Notes: generated from the sequence alone by a model not told the origin. Positions 26,063 through 35,867 are shown, numbered from the stretch's first letter. The stretch is DNA of 64,000 bases from Oscillatoria sp. FACHB-1406 (GCF_014698145.1 NZ_JACJSM010000020.1:37348-101347); one strand, 5' to 3'. A program made the numbers and translations.

Positions 26063-27652
26063 TTACGATTTGGAGCGAGAGACTTCTTTGCGCAATCCCT
26101 GGGCTGCATCATAGAGTCGATCTAAAGCGCTATTGGTTTCCCGTAGAGCGTCAACGGTTTGATGAGAGGCTTGAGCGAGTTGCTCCATTGCTTCGCTAAT
26201 TTGCTGCGCTCCCTCTGATTGTTCTTCCACACTTCGACTAACCTGCTCGAATCGCGGGGGTAAACCTTGGACTTGATTGATGACTTTCGCAATCTGGCTG
26301 CCGATCTTGCTGACTCGATCGACACTAACACTTACAGAATGATTGAACTTATCCATTTCCATGACCCCAACCGTAACCGCCGATTGCATATCTTTCACGA
26401 TTTGCTCGATTTCTAAGGTGGCAACCGCCGTCTGATTGGCAAGCCGTCGAATTTCTCGCGCAACCACTGCAAAGCCCGCACCATACTCTCCCGCTTTTTC
26501 AGCTTCAATCGCCGCGTTCAGTGACAAAAGACTCGTCCGATCTGCCACTTTAGTAATGGTGGTAACAACGTTGTTGATGTTTCCAGCTTTGGTATTCATT
26601 ACTCCCAATTTTGAGGAGATAGAGGTGGTAGCTTCGCTCAGTTGGCGCATCGCGTTTTCCATCTGAGCGAGTTCGTCCCGGCTGTCGTTTGCTGAGTGGG
26701 CAGTCGATTGAGCCATTCCACCAACCTGCTCCATTGTTTTGACCAGTTGCCTAGACGTTGCGGCAATTTCTTGAGCCGTAGCTGTGACTTCATTGGTGGA
26801 GGCCAGTTGTTCGGCAACTGTTGCCTCTAATTGCTTACCGGATGCTGCAATTTGTGTTGCAGAGGTAGTGATTTGCACGACAGATTGTTGCAAGCTTCGG
26901 ATCAAGGCATTACCGAGATACCGCCCAAAGAAAATTGCGATCGCCGGTCCAAGCAGTATCGCAAGAAGCGACAAGAATTGTGCCTGTCTAATGCTTTGTT
27001 GTGCGTTTTTATCGGCGTTGGTAGCGGTGCTTTCGTTGATTTTTAAGCCCTCTAAAAGTGACTGAGTTGCTGCTTCAAACGAAGTTCGATTATTTTTAGC
27101 GCGATCGCGGAGCTTGACGAAAAGCTCTACTGCTTTTCCCGTTGCGTCTAGCTCGGATGCGTTACCTTGAGGCTGGCGCAAAAGTTCCACCTCTCTAGCA
27201 TAGGGATTTAAAATTCCTAAATTCTCAAATTGCTGATTGAGTTGCAGAAACTCTTCATGATCGCTTTTCCATTTACTCCAGTTATCCAAAAGTTTTTTGT
27301 AATTTCTTGACTCTTCCTCAGTTTGCGGTGTTTTTTCGTATTGCTTAAATCCTTCGTTAATCTGCTCCCAAGCTTTTTTGATTCGAGCCAATTCAGTTTG
27401 TCGTTCCTCTCTAGTCAATCCCCCAATTAATAAAGCCCGTTCGGATGATTCAACTTGAGTTTGCCCTTCATTAATTTTCCATAATCCAACTAGACTCGGC
27501 AAACTATTACTGCTTAATGTTTTAATATTGCCACTGAGGCGGAGTGTTGTAGTCAAGCCAGCCAATGCCACGAATAGAACGAGGAGTCCCATCAAAATAA
27601 AGGCGCTCATAATGCGACCTTTTAATGATTTATCTTGAAATACATTCAGCAT
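26063..27652 (-). CDS. Methyl-accepting chemotaxis receptor, WspA type
   Basis: 529 residues. TM1 (about 15-36), a helical extracytoplasmic sensor of about 180 residues with four-helix-bundle character, and TM2 (about 230-252). The cytoplasmic part has no clear HAMP domain and enters a long coiled coil. The signalling tip reads [20 protein letters not shown], followed by [21 protein letters not shown] and [15 protein letters not shown]. The EAEKAGEYG form of the hairpin tip and the VGVMEMDKF tail resemble WspA rather than flagellar receptors. It should signal through the CheW proteins to the hybrid CheA. Oriented opposite to the CheA operon and separated from cheR by an IS remnant. Confidence 0.92.
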   Translation of the reverse strand: MLNVFQDKSLKGRIMSAFILMGLLVLFVALAGLTTTLRLSGNIKTLSSNSLPSLVGLWKINEGQTQVESSERALLIGGLTREERQTELARIKKAWEQINEGFKQYEKTPQTEEESRNYKKLLDNWSKWKSDHEEFLQLNQQFENLGILNPYAREVELLRQPQGNASELDATGKAVELFVKLRDRAKNNRTSFEAATQSLLEGLKINESTATNADKNAQQSIRQAQFLSLLAILLGPAIAIFFGRYLGNALIRSLQQSVVQITTSATQIAASGKQLEATVAEQLASTNEVTATAQEIAATSRQLVKTMEQVGGMAQSTAHSANDSRDELAQMENAMRQLSEATTSISSKLGVMNTKAGNINNVVTTITKVADRTSLLSLNAAIEAEKAGEYGAGFAVVAREIRRLANQTAVATLEIEQIVKDMQSAVTVGVMEMDKFNHSVSVSVDRVSKIGSQIAKVINQVQGLPPRFEQVSRSVEEQSEGAQQISEAMEQLAQASHQTVDALRETNSALDRLYDAAQGLRKEVSRSKS

Positions 27653-27692
27653 AGTTAAGTCGGTGAAAGTAAAAAAACTGAAGTATGTAACG

Positions 27693-27920
27693 CTAGATTA
27701 AGGAGCCGCTTTGGAAGGAAATTTGAATCGAGCAAGACGATATCCATTTTGCCGACCTCGCGCTGCAATCCCATTTATACACTGGATAAGCTAAGTCTAA
27801 TTCATCCTCAAACATATGTCCGCTTACTTCATGGGTTTTGAGTTGATGCCATTCCCCTTCGATGGGATTCAGCGGCGAACAGTAGCTCGGCAATAAAACA
27901 CAGAGACAATCTTCGAGCTT
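27693..27920 (-). pseudogene. IS630-family transposase C-terminal remnant
   Basis: The frame reads LEDCLCVLLPSYCSPLNPIE, then GEWHQLKTHE, the end of an IS630-type DDE transposase (LPxYxPxLNPIEGxW, holding the last catalytic Glu). No N-terminal transposase sequence or inverted repeats are seen. It marks an old insertion between the receptor gene and the cheR-cheW pair. Confidence 0.8.
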
Positions 27921-27988
27921 GTTGGTTAGCTGCTAGCTATTATACGTTCTTTAGCTCGCCTACTGACAATGACCTGTTTACCTTGTAT

Positions 27989-29308
27989 TTAAGATGATTT
28001 AGAGGCTAGCTGTAGCTTTTGAATTCGTTGCTGAAGAATTTTCGCCCCAGCAATATCTCCACGATGTTCTTTGAGAAGAGCGAGATACATTAAGGCTTCA
28101 TAATGATTGGGATTCAGGTAAAGCGCTTTTCGGAAATACTGTTCGGCTTGGGTATATTCAGCTTTCGTTTGGTATAATGTACCGAGTAAAGTATGAGCTT
28201 CGACATTAGTAAAATCACTCTTTAGATACTCTTGGCAATGCTCGATAGCTGCTTCTATCTGTCCTGTATCAGCTAGTTGTATCGCTAAACTCAGGCTTGA
28301 TTTAGGCGATTCACTAACGGGTTCTGATATCATCGATCGCTTTGGCTGAAGGCGCTGTTCAAAAACAGAAGAGGGAAAGGCGATCGCAGGCGTTTCGGGA
28401 GGCTTATCTGAGGGCAGATCGGTTAATATTTTAGCAGAGGAGTTATCGGCTAGGTGCGAGCTTTTTTCTAATTCATCGATGCTTGTTTTATCGATCTGTG
28501 GCGATCGCTCTTGAGTCCGCTCAACTTTTTGATAGGCAAAGGTGAAGGATTGCCGAATCGATGTAAAGCAATCGCTAGGAATTTTAGCGGTTTCAGAAGC
28601 TCCCACGAAGAGCAATCCTTTAGTAACCAAAAGACGCTCCAGAATCGTAAGGACTTGCTGACAGGCGGCGGGTTCTAAATAAATCAGGAGATTGCGGCAG
28701 AAAATAATATCATACTTCGTTGGTGTATTTGAAAATGCGTTGAGAAGATTCCCTTGTCGGAAGTTTACAGTCCTGCGAACGGATAAAATAACTTCATAGC
28801 CTTTTTCAGTTTGTTGAAAATAGCGATTTTGGTTAACCCAGCTTTCTCCCCGAAATGAATTGTTACTATAAACTGCTCGTTTGGCTTTAGCGATCGCGTG
28901 TTTGCTAATATCGATCGCGTCAATGCTAAACCGATGTTCAGGCACACCTGCTTCTAACAGTGCAATTGCCATTGAGTAAGGTTCTTCGCCACTGGAACAA
29001 GGCACACTTAATAGACGCAGTTTTGTCGGATGAGAGGAAGAAATCCCGCTTGTACGGACATAGTTAATCAAAAAATCAAATGGTTTTCTATCTCTAAAAA
29101 AATAGGTTTCTGGAACAATAAGCTGTTCGACTAATTCTTGCAATTCTATTGAAGAGGTTTGTAAGACTTTAAAATAACTATCTAAATCGGCTAAGCGACA
29201 TATAGAGCGGCGATTTTCTGCTGCCCTATAAATCTTTTTAGAGCCAATAATGCGAGAATCAATCCCAATTTTTTGGCTCAATAAACGTTCAATAGCTTCT
29301 AAAATCAT
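27989..29308 (-). CDS. CheR methyltransferase with C-terminal TPR repeats, WspC type
   Basis: 439 residues. CheR domain (1-265): N-terminal helical part, VPETYFFRDRKPFDFL, SAM-binding LRLLSVPCSSGEEPYSMAIA, YDIIFCRNLLIYL and a terminal FVGASETA. A Ser/Pro linker leads to two or three TPR units (340-435: SLSLAIQLADTGQIEAAIEH, AHTLLGTLYQTKAEYTQAEQ, ALMYLALLKEHRGD). CheR-TPR fusion is the WspC form. It adds methyl groups to receptor glutamates using S-adenosylmethionine. Its ATG at 29308 overlaps the end of the preceding CheW gene by 20 bp, so the two are probably translationally coupled. Confidence 0.94.
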   Translation of the reverse strand: MILEAIERLLSQKIGIDSRIIGSKKIYRAAENRRSICRLADLDSYFKVLQTSSIELQELVEQLIVPETYFFRDRKPFDFLINYVRTSGISSSHPTKLRLLSVPCSSGEEPYSMAIALLEAGVPEHRFSIDAIDISKHAIAKAKRAVYSNNSFRGESWVNQNRYFQQTEKGYEVILSVRRTVNFRQGNLLNAFSNTPTKYDIIFCRNLLIYLEPAACQQVLTILERLLVTKGLLFVGASETAKIPSDCFTSIRQSFTFAYQKVERTQERSPQIDKTSIDELEKSSHLADNSSAKILTDLPSDKPPETPAIAFPSSVFEQRLQPKRSMISEPVSESPKSSLSLAIQLADTGQIEAAIEHCQEYLKSDFTNVEAHTLLGTLYQTKAEYTQAEQYFRKALYLNPNHYEALMYLALLKEHRGDIAGAKILQQRIQKLQLASKSS

Positions 29309-29771
29309 CTGGGTTGTGTTCTCCTACTGCTGATAGGTAAAAACGCTGTGCGTCAGTAAATAACCGCTCTAAATGAATTTGCTGAATCATCCCTTGTTTA
29401 TCTAAAATCATTCCCCCTAAGTAAGGTGCTTCGTTCATCTGAGCATTGGAATGCACAAAATCCGTTTCTGGTTTATTCAAGGTCTGAGTAATTCGTTCAG
29501 CGATTAACCCAAGATATTGCACTGTAGTATTTTCTTGAAAAGACTTAACCATGATAATTCGCGTGCTAAGATGGAAGCGGCTGGGTGTCCCTTGAATTAG
29601 ATGGCAAAGATCGATTACAGGCGCAATTGTTCCGCGATAATTAAACAAACCTGGAACATAATTGGGTACATGATAAATTTTTCTCAGAGGCACTCTAGGA
29701 ATAACTTCTACCACACAAGAACTCTCGATCCCATAGGAATCTTCCCCAACATAGAAGAGCAACATTAACAT
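29289..29771 (-). CDS. CheW-like coupling protein, WspB type
   Basis: 160 residues covering a single CheW domain: MLLFYVGEDSYGIESSCVVE, then VIPRVPLRKIYHVPNYVPGL with FNYRGTIAPVIDL, and a C-terminal region with EAPYLGGMILDKQG. It gives the pathway a second coupling protein besides the WspD-like one, as in Wsp loci. It overlaps the cheR gene by 20 bp and is the first gene of the minus-strand unit; the ATG at 29771 is preceded by AAGGAGG-like sequence (positions about 29780-29787). Confidence 0.9.
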   Translation of the reverse strand: MLMLLFYVGEDSYGIESSCVVEVIPRVPLRKIYHVPNYVPGLFNYRGTIAPVIDLCHLIQGTPSRFHLSTRIIMVKSFQENTTVQYLGLIAERITQTLNKPETDFVHSNAQMNEAPYLGGMILDKQGMIQQIHLERLFTDAQRFYLSAVGEHNPDDFRSY

Positions 29772-29825
29772 AGCAGTCCTCCTTTGATTAGAATAGTAGA
29801 TAGCTCGAGGGGAGTAGCCTCAAAG

Positions 29826-29851
29826 TCCCTCTCCCAAAGTTGGGAGAGGGA
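29826..29851. repeat. Perfect palindrome, arms TCCCTCTCCCAA
   Basis: Arms TCCCTCTCCCAA (29826-29837) and TTGGGAGAGGGA (29840-29851) around AG, upstream of the WspB-like gene. It is a common cyanobacterial dispersed element and may also form a hairpin in RNA. Confidence 0.7.
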
Positions 29852-29958
29852 TTTAGGGAGAGGGCGACAAAAGTGACTTTCTCCCGTCAATAATTCTCAT
29901 GATTAACGGATTCACCCCATTGTAGCCTCTATTTTTCAGATAGGAGATAGAACTCGAT

Positions 29959-29991
29959 AAAAAAAGTAGAGCAAAGAATTCTCTGCTCTAC
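29959..29991 (-). terminator. Terminator of the ndhA-I-G-E operon
   Basis: On the minus strand an 8-bp stem GTAGAGCA/TGCTCTAC (29966-29991) is followed by seven T residues (29959-29965). It lies 28 bases past the ndhE stop. Confidence 0.85.
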
Positions 29992-30019
29992 CTGATTAAT
30001 TGATTTTAACCGCTTCAAA

Positions 30020-30331
30020 TTACCATTTGAGCAGGTTAAATTGCTCCATATCGATGGTATCTCGGTTGCGATAAATCGCGAGGATAATCGCCAAACCGAC
30101 AGCGGCTTCTGCGGCGGCAACGGTAATCACAAAAATGGTAAAAATTTGACCTTTGATGCCAACGGGATCTAAAAAGTTGGAGAATCCCATTAAGTTTAAA
30201 TTCACGGCATTTAAAAGCAGTTCGACGGACATCAGCACGCGCACGGCATTACGACTGGTAACTAAACCGTAAATGCCGATGCAAAATAGTGCCGCGCCCA
30301 ACAGGAGGAAATATTGAAGTTGAAGTTGCAT
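30020..30331 (-). CDS. ndhE: NAD(P)H-quinone oxidoreductase subunit 4L (NdhE)
   Basis: 103 residues, three membrane helices: [40 protein letters not shown] and [20 protein letters not shown], with conserved Glu residues in the second and third helices used for proton transfer. It is NuoK-like, part of the membrane arm of thylakoid/plasma-membrane NDH-1 that carries electrons from ferredoxin to plastoquinone. Last gene of the operon, 41 bp after ndhG, followed by a terminator. Confidence 0.97.
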   Translation of the reverse strand: MQLQLQYFLLLGAALFCIGIYGLVTSRNAVRVLMSVELLLNAVNLNLMGFSNFLDPVGIKGQIFTIFVITVAAAEAAVGLAIILAIYRNRDTIDMEQFNLLKW

Positions 30332-30372
30332 GAATCTTTAAGGCCAGGTTTAATGGTTAAATTCCGCACGCA

Positions 30373-30990
30373 TTAGCGTTCGACGGGATTGTTGCCGGGA
30401 ACTAAATCGCGAGAACGTTCGGGCAGCGTCCACACGGTTTGGGGCGGTTCCATGACTTGGGGAATGCGATCGGGAATGAGATCGCGACGCGCTAAGATAA
30501 TTGCACCGACCATTGCCATTAAGAGCAATACGGAAGCTAATTCAAAGGGCAGCAAAAAGTCACTGAAGAAATGTTTTCCAATGGCGACGGTGGTTCCGGT
30601 AGCGGCAATCGTCGGTTCGGTCGAAATCGCCCAGGGCGTTGCCAGAATCATGGTTCCCAGGAGGGCGAATAAACCCGCACAAACGAGGGCGGTAGCGCCG
30701 CGACGAATCCAAAGTTTCGACATCGGTGCAAAGTCTTCGCGTTTGTTCACCAGCATGATGGCGAACAAAATGAGGACGTTAACCGCACCGACATAAATTA
30801 AGATTTGAGCGGCGGCGACGAAATCGGCATTGAGTAGGATATATAAACCCGAAATGCTGATAAACACGCCACCGAGTAGAAAGGCGGAGTAAACGATGTT
30901 GTCGAATAGGACTACGCCTAACGCCGCGCCAATCGTCATGGCGGCGAGAATTCCAAATGATACGATTTGGATGCCTTGAGCTAAGTTCAC
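30373..30990 (-). CDS. ndhG: NAD(P)H-quinone oxidoreductase subunit 6 (NdhG)
   Basis: 205 residues with five membrane segments, of NuoJ type: SFGILAAMTIGAALGVVLFD, NIVYSAFLLGGVFISISGLY, AAAQILIYVGAVNVLILFAI and ELASVLLLMAMVGAIILARR. Membrane-arm subunit of cyanobacterial NDH-1, which serves respiration and cyclic electron flow. 36 bp separate it from ndhI upstream. Length and motifs are normal. Confidence 0.96.
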   Translation of the reverse strand: MNLAQGIQIVSFGILAAMTIGAALGVVLFDNIVYSAFLLGGVFISISGLYILLNADFVAAAQILIYVGAVNVLILFAIMLVNKREDFAPMSKLWIRRGATALVCAGLFALLGTMILATPWAISTEPTIAATGTTVAIGKHFFSDFLLPFELASVLLLMAMVGAIILARRDLIPDRIPQVMEPPQTVWTLPERSRDLVPGNNPVER

Positions 30991-31026
30991 GCTGTCTGTG
31001 TCTCCTTGATGCGATGGGGTTGGCGC

Positions 31027-31623
31027 TTATTCTTCAGAAGCCGGTTTGAGTTGCGCGGCAATGTCTTCGGGGCGCTTGCCGGGGCGTTGGCTGCCGGGGG
31101 GTAAATCGTGGGGGTCGATGACTCCTTGGGGCAGGTAAGCGAATTCGCGCAGGGGCGTTACCATCGGGTCTTGAGTCACTTTATACGGTAAGCGTCCGAG
31201 GGCGACGTTATCGTAGTTGAGTTCGTGACGGTCGTAGGCGGCGAGTTCGTATTCTTCTGTCATCGACAGGCAGTTGGTGGGGCAATATTCGACGCAGTTG
31301 CCGCAGAAGATGCAAACGCCGAAGTCGATGCTATAGTGCTTTAAGGTTTTCTTTTTAGTGGCGCGATCGTATTGCCAATCGACGACGGGCAGGTTAATCG
31401 GACAGACGCGCACGCAAACTTCGCAGGAAATGCACTTATCGAATTCAAAGTGGATTCTGCCCCGGTAGCGTTCTGAGGGGATCAGTTTTTCGTAAGGATA
31501 TTGAACGGTGACGGGGCGGCGCTGCATATGGTCGAAGGTTACGGCAAATCCTTGACCGATGTATTTTGCCGCTTGGGTGGCTTCTTTGGCGTAATCGCCG
31601 ACTTGTTTGAGAAATTTAAACAT
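31027..31623 (-). CDS. ndhI: NAD(P)H-quinone oxidoreductase subunit I (NdhI)
   Basis: 198 residues from the ATG at 31623. Two 4Fe-4S motifs, [12 protein letters not shown] and [12 protein letters not shown], carry electrons in the peripheral arm of NDH-1 toward plastoquinone. The N-terminus [20 protein letters not shown] is that of cyanobacterial NdhI, so the longer reading to 31719 is rejected. A Pro-rich C-terminal tail extends beyond the core, as in other cyanobacteria. It lies 79 bp after ndhA. Confidence 0.97.
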   Translation of the reverse strand: MFKFLKQVGDYAKEATQAAKYIGQGFAVTFDHMQRRPVTVQYPYEKLIPSERYRGRIHFEFDKCISCEVCVRVCPINLPVVDWQYDRATKKKTLKHYSIDFGVCIFCGNCVEYCPTNCLSMTEEYELAAYDRHELNYDNVALGRLPYKVTQDPMVTPLREFAYLPQGVIDPHDLPPGSQRPGKRPEDIAAQLKPASEE

Positions 31624-31702
31624 GGTTTGTCGATTTTGGAGTTGACTGCCTGAGAGGTCTTGATAGACTTTTGAGGTCGGAATTTGGGTCAGAAGGCTCC
31701 GT

Positions 31703-32821
31703 TTAACCGCCAAAAGCAAAGGGTAAGGTTAACTTCAGGGCTGCGGTGAGTAGCAAGTTGACTAAAGAAACCGGCAGTAAGAACTTCCAGCCTAAATTTA
31801 AGAGTTGGTCGATGCGAACGCGAGGCACTGTCCAGCGCAGGAGAATAGCGATGAAGATGAGGAAGTAGGCCTTCAGAAGCGTCATGCTAATTCCCAAGGT
31901 CGCCGTGGCAATTTGCAGGAAGGGATTGGTTTCGCTGATGCCGACCCAACCGGCTATTTTGTCGAGGGGAACGATGAATTCCCAGCCCCCCAGGTACAAG
32001 ACGGCAAAAATCAGGGCAGAAAGGGTGAGGTTGACGTAAGAACCGACGTAGAAGAGGCCGAATTTCATGCCTGCATATTCGGTTTGGTAGCCAGCGACGA
32101 GTTCTTCTTCGGCTTCGGGGAGGTCGAAGGGCAAGCGTTCGCATTCGGCGAGGGCAGCAATCCAGAAAATCAGGAAGCCGATGGGTTGCCGCCAGATGTT
32201 CCAACCGAGGATGCCGTAACCGGATTGTTGTTGGACGATATCGATGGTGCTGAGACTATTAGACATCATCGCGATCGCGAGTACCGAAAGCGCCAGGGGA
32301 ATTTCGTAGCTAATTGATTGCGCCGCCGCCCGCAAACCGCCCAGTAGCGAGTATTTATTGTTAGAAGCGTAGCCGGACATCAGCAAGCCAATCGGGACGA
32401 CGCTCGAGAGGGCAATCCACAGGAAAATCCCCGTATTCAGGTCGGTAATCGCGAGATTTTGACCGAAGGGAACGACAATGTAGGATAAAAATACAGGAAT
32501 GACGACGATCGCGGGGCCAAGGGTGAACAGGAGCGCGTCGGATTTAGCGGGAATGATATCTTCTTTAAAAACCAGTTTTAAGCCATCGGCGAGGGGTTGC
32601 AACACGCCCAAAGGCCCCGCATATTCCGGCCCGATGCGCTGTTGGGCCGCAGCAGAAATTTTACGCTCCAACCAAACGGCAACTAATACCCCGACAGTTG
32701 CGCCCAGAATAAAAATCAGCATGGGTAGGGGAACCCAAATGGCTTTGGCAACTCCGGGGGGGAGTCCAAAATCCATCAGTGCTTTAATAAAACTTCCTTG
32801 TAAGTCAATTCCTGGAGTCAT
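31703..32821 (-). CDS. ndhA: NAD(P)H-quinone oxidoreductase subunit 1 (NdhA)
   Basis: 372 residues from the ATG at 32821 ([20 protein letters not shown]), with eight membrane helices. NuoH-type motifs: [40 protein letters not shown] quinone-site loop, and [20 protein letters not shown] with the conserved acidic cluster. This subunit joins the membrane and peripheral arms and forms part of the plastoquinone site. First gene of the ndhA-I-G-E operon, in the order usual for cyanobacteria and chloroplasts. An upstream start at 32878 is possible but adds unrelated residues. Confidence 0.97.
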   Translation of the reverse strand: MTPGIDLQGSFIKALMDFGLPPGVAKAIWVPLPMLIFILGATVGVLVAVWLERKISAAAQQRIGPEYAGPLGVLQPLADGLKLVFKEDIIPAKSDALLFTLGPAIVVIPVFLSYIVVPFGQNLAITDLNTGIFLWIALSSVVPIGLLMSGYASNNKYSLLGGLRAAAQSISYEIPLALSVLAIAMMSNSLSTIDIVQQQSGYGILGWNIWRQPIGFLIFWIAALAECERLPFDLPEAEEELVAGYQTEYAGMKFGLFYVGSYVNLTLSALIFAVLYLGGWEFIVPLDKIAGWVGISETNPFLQIATATLGISMTLLKAYFLIFIAILLRWTVPRVRIDQLLNLGWKFLLPVSLVNLLLTAALKLTLPFAFGG

Positions 32822-33062
32822 GGATTCGATCGCGGTTTTAAGGAATTCGGGTTTGCGGTGGGGGAGCGCGCGTTGCACTCGAACCCTACCCGGTCTATCT
32901 AAGATTGCTAGCGGTATCGCCTTTGATAGTATATCTCTCTGCGTTGCCTTGCTCGACCCAAAGCCGCAGAAATATTCCTTATCGCAGCGATTGGGAAGCT
33001 TTACTGCGATTGACTATTGACAATTAACGAATCGACTATTCACTATTCACTATTCCTCAAAA

Positions 33063-33965
33063 ATGTCCGAGCTATTCTTCGGTTTTCTCAATTTAAATAA
33101 ACCCGCCGGTTTAACTTCTCACGATTGCGTGGCGCGGGTACGGCGCATTCTCAAGATGAAAAAGGTGGGACACGGCGGCACGCTAGATCCGGCGGCGACG
33201 GGAGTTTTACCGATCGCGCTGGGAAAGGCCACCCGCTTGTTACAATTTTTACCCGAGCCAAAGGCTTATCGCGCTCGGATTCGCTTTGGGATTTGCACGG
33301 CGACGGATGATTTGGAGGGGGAAGTTCTCGAAGCGCGTCCGGTTCCCGATTTGACGCTGGCGCAAGTTGAAGCGGTTATCCCGCAATTTATCGGGCGTAT
33401 CGTCCAAATTCCACCCGCTTACAGCGCGATTCAGCGCGATGGCAAGCGCTTGTATGAGTTGGCGCGCGCGGGGGAAGTGGTGGAGGTTCCTTCTCGCGAG
33501 GTGGAGGTAAGCGGGATTGAGGTGCTGGATTGGGTTCCGGGGGAGTTTCCGGAGTTGGAGATGGCGATTTCCTGCGGCGGTGGAACGTATATTCGCGCTA
33601 TTGCACGGGATTTAGGTACGGTTTTGGGAACGGGCGCGACGCTGGCGGTTTTAGTGCGTACCCTCAGTTGTGGGTTAAGGTTAGAGGATAGTATGAGCTT
33701 GGAAATGTTGGAAGCGCAACAGCAACAACAAGCGTTTCGCGCGATCGCGCCCGGATCGATACTCGAACATTTGACCGAAATTACGTTATCAGAAGAAGAA
33801 ATTTTTTGTTGGCAGCGAGGACAGCGAATTTCCTGTCAGCAAATGCTCGATTCGGATGAAACTTTATTTAGAGTGCGTGCAGAAGAAGGTGGATTTCTCG
33901 GCATTGGCGAGCGCGAGATAAGCGACGGAGTTCCCGTTCTTCATCCTAAAATTGTCCTACTTTAA
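33063..33965 (+). CDS. truB: tRNA pseudouridine(55) synthase (TruB)
   Basis: 300 residues. Makes pseudouridine 55 in the T-loop of tRNAs. Motifs: FLNLNKPAGLTSHDCVARVR, KVGHGGTLDPAATGVLPIAL with catalytic D42, PPAYSAIQRDGKRLYELAR and CGGGTYIRAIARDLG. Length matches the bacterial enzyme. Transcribed away from the ndh operon; the upstream 60 bp contains short TATTCACT repeats. No ribosome or translation genes are adjacent. Confidence 0.97.
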   Translation: MSELFFGFLNLNKPAGLTSHDCVARVRRILKMKKVGHGGTLDPAATGVLPIALGKATRLLQFLPEPKAYRARIRFGICTATDDLEGEVLEARPVPDLTLAQVEAVIPQFIGRIVQIPPAYSAIQRDGKRLYELARAGEVVEVPSREVEVSGIEVLDWVPGEFPELEMAISCGGGTYIRAIARDLGTVLGTGATLAVLVRTLSCGLRLEDSMSLEMLEAQQQQQAFRAIAPGSILEHLTEITLSEEEIFCWQRGQRISCQQMLDSDETLFRVRAEEGGFLGIGEREISDGVPVLHPKIVLL

Positions 33966-34023
33966 GCAAGTTTTTTAGGAAGTCGATTGCGTTGACAAGG
34001 CGAACAAATATCGCTTTTTCCCC

Positions 34024-34863
34024 TCAAATCAAACTCATTAACTGCCAATCAAGGTTGAGAATATAATCCTTGCCATGATGACCATTTTCTAAGGTATCGA
34101 TTAAAGTTGAAGGTAAATCAGTCGTAATTTCTTCGCTACAAGCGGCTGTTCCCAGCGCGATCGCGGCAACCGTATCGACATCGCCGGTAAACGCAATACT
34201 ATCGCGCAAAACTTTGCTCAGACTATCATTTTGCATTACTGCTGTAATTGCTGCTTTTACGCAATGCCAGCCTAATGTTGTCACCTTTCCTTCCCATTTT
34301 TCTCCCCAGTTATATCCCGGAACCCATTGTTCGATAAAATCTCCGAGTTGGGCTTTTGCGCCTAAACGATAGATAAAATAATGAACCATTAACGCAGCAG
34401 CCACCGCAGCATTAATTCCATCGTTGCTATTGTGAGTAATAGCCGCTTGTATAGTCGCTGCTTCGATAACTTTTTCGATGCTGGGAAGAATACCGATGGG
34501 AGTTGCTCGCATTGCCGCGCCGCTGCGATCGCTATTTCCTTGAATATTGGCTAAAAATTCAGTCCCATCTCGCACTTCGAGCAAGAATTGGTAGAATTTA
34601 CCGGCATATCCCTCGCGAGGATCGCGACGGAACACTTCAACAAATTTATCGGCGAGGTTCTCGCGCGTCCAAAGTTGATGGGAGATTAAAAGTTCCGCGA
34701 TCGCCAAACTCATTTGTGTATCGTCGGTATAAGATCCGGGTTTAAGCTTATGGCAAGGATGCTGGCGGTATCGTTGTAGGTCGTTTTCAACGCTAACAAA
34801 ATCGGGTTCTGCAAATTCAAAACCCGCCCCATAAGCATCGCCAATTGCCACTTCAAGTAACAC
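34024..34863 (-). CDS. ADP-ribosylglycohydrolase family protein
   Basis: 279 residues. DraG/ARH3-type hydrolase fold that removes ADP-ribose from proteins or nucleic acids. Metal-binding motifs: GDAYGAGFEF, YTDDTQMSLAIAELL (the TDDT triad) and FTGDVDTVAAIALGTAA (GDxDT). Two metal ions are expected. The first residues start directly at MLLEVAIGDAYG, so the N-terminus is short but complete. No nitrogenase or toxin gene is nearby, so the substrate is open. Confidence 0.9.
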   Translation of the reverse strand: MLLEVAIGDAYGAGFEFAEPDFVSVENDLQRYRQHPCHKLKPGSYTDDTQMSLAIAELLISHQLWTRENLADKFVEVFRRDPREGYAGKFYQFLLEVRDGTEFLANIQGNSDRSGAAMRATPIGILPSIEKVIEAATIQAAITHNSNDGINAAVAAALMVHYFIYRLGAKAQLGDFIEQWVPGYNWGEKWEGKVTTLGWHCVKAAITAVMQNDSLSKVLRDSIAFTGDVDTVAAIALGTAACSEEITTDLPSTLIDTLENGHHGKDYILNLDWQLMSLI

Positions 34864-35036
34864 AATTTTGTCTCCTTAGTGCTGATATTTGCAACAAATT
34901 ATTTTACAACCGCTTTTGTCGAAATCGGGAAAGAGTTCATAACTCTGCAAACAAAATTTTTGTCTGCATTTTAATCTTGATTTACATTAAGCTTAAAAAC
35001 GAAAGTTGACCTTAAAAAAATTAACTATAGAATCAA

Positions 35037-35738
35037 ATGATAGCGATTAAAGTTGACTTTTCAAGGCGTTTCGTGTATTGTAAAATAACCTCATCTTATC
35101 ATATAAGGGTTTCTTTTCTTAACAAAAAGAAACTTTTCCATTGTAAAAATAATAACAAAACAATCGCTATAAATAAATCCCAAAAATTGCTGAATTTTGC
35201 CCTCTCTCGCTTCCGAACAAAAGAGCGATCGCGCCTTCCCCATCGCCGACTGCAATGGCTGAATTGGGGAATATTCATGCTATTCGCGATCGGTTGTAGC
35301 AGTTGCGGGGGATTATTTATCGTTCCGCAAATTCCCGCAGGCGGACTCAATAGTAACGCGCCCGAAGAATCGCCCGCTTACAGCAGCGACGGGCGTTACC
35401 TCGCCTTTGCTTCCGATCGCAGCGGACAGCGAGATATCTACCTATTCGACCTGCAACAACGCACCCTCGTTCCGCTTCCTAACCTGAATCGGCGCGACTC
35501 CTGGCAAGACCAACCGTCGCTGAGTGCAGACGGGCGTTATATTGCTTACGTTTCCAACGAACGGGGGAAAACGGATATTTTCGTTTACGACCGAGAAAGC
35601 GCGCGATCGCAACTTCTAACAGCTAACGTGCGCGGTACGGTAGCGAATCCAACCATTTCTGGGGACGGGCGCAACGTCGCCTTTCAAACGACGCAGATGG
35701 GGCAATGGAATATTGCGATCGTAGCTCGTAATTCGTAA
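35037..35738 (+). CDS. TolB-like beta-propeller lipoprotein
   Basis: The supported part is the C-terminal 160 residues: a signal segment ending LFAIGCSSCGG (probable lipobox) and three PD40/WD40-like units (PAYSSDGRYLAFASDRSGQR, PSLSADGRYIAYVSNERGKT, PTISGDGRNVAFQTTQMGQW). The first 55 residues or so are AT-rich and Lys/Asn-rich and may not be translated; a TTG or GTG near 35190-35230 is a possible true start. Three blades are too few for a closed propeller, so it may be truncated or oligomeric. The last residues (ARNS) and stop are supplied by the heptamer repeat that begins there. Confidence 0.65.
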   Translation: MIAIKVDFSRRFVYCKITSSYHIRVSFLNKKKLFHCKNNNKTIAINKSQKLLNFALSRFRTKERSRLPHRRLQWLNWGIFMLFAIGCSSCGGLFIVPQIPAGGLNSNAPEESPAYSSDGRYLAFASDRSGQRDIYLFDLQQRTLVPLPNLNRRDSWQDQPSLSADGRYIAYVSNERGKTDIFVYDRESARSQLLTANVRGTVANPTISGDGRNVAFQTTQMGQWNIAIVARNS

Positions 35739-35790
35739 TTCGTAATTCGTAATTCGTAATTCATAATTCAGCACTCATAATTCATAATTC
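35730..35790. repeat. ATTCGTA/ATTCATA heptamer array
   Basis: Five or more ATTCGTA-like units followed by CACTCATAATTCATA. It begins inside the last codons of the TolB-like gene. Confidence 0.8.
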
Positions 35791-35867
35791 CTCCCCTGTC
35801 CGGACACAAGATAAATTTTTGAGGATATGCTAGAACAATTGGAGAAAATTGAGTTCAGAAGGCTGTT

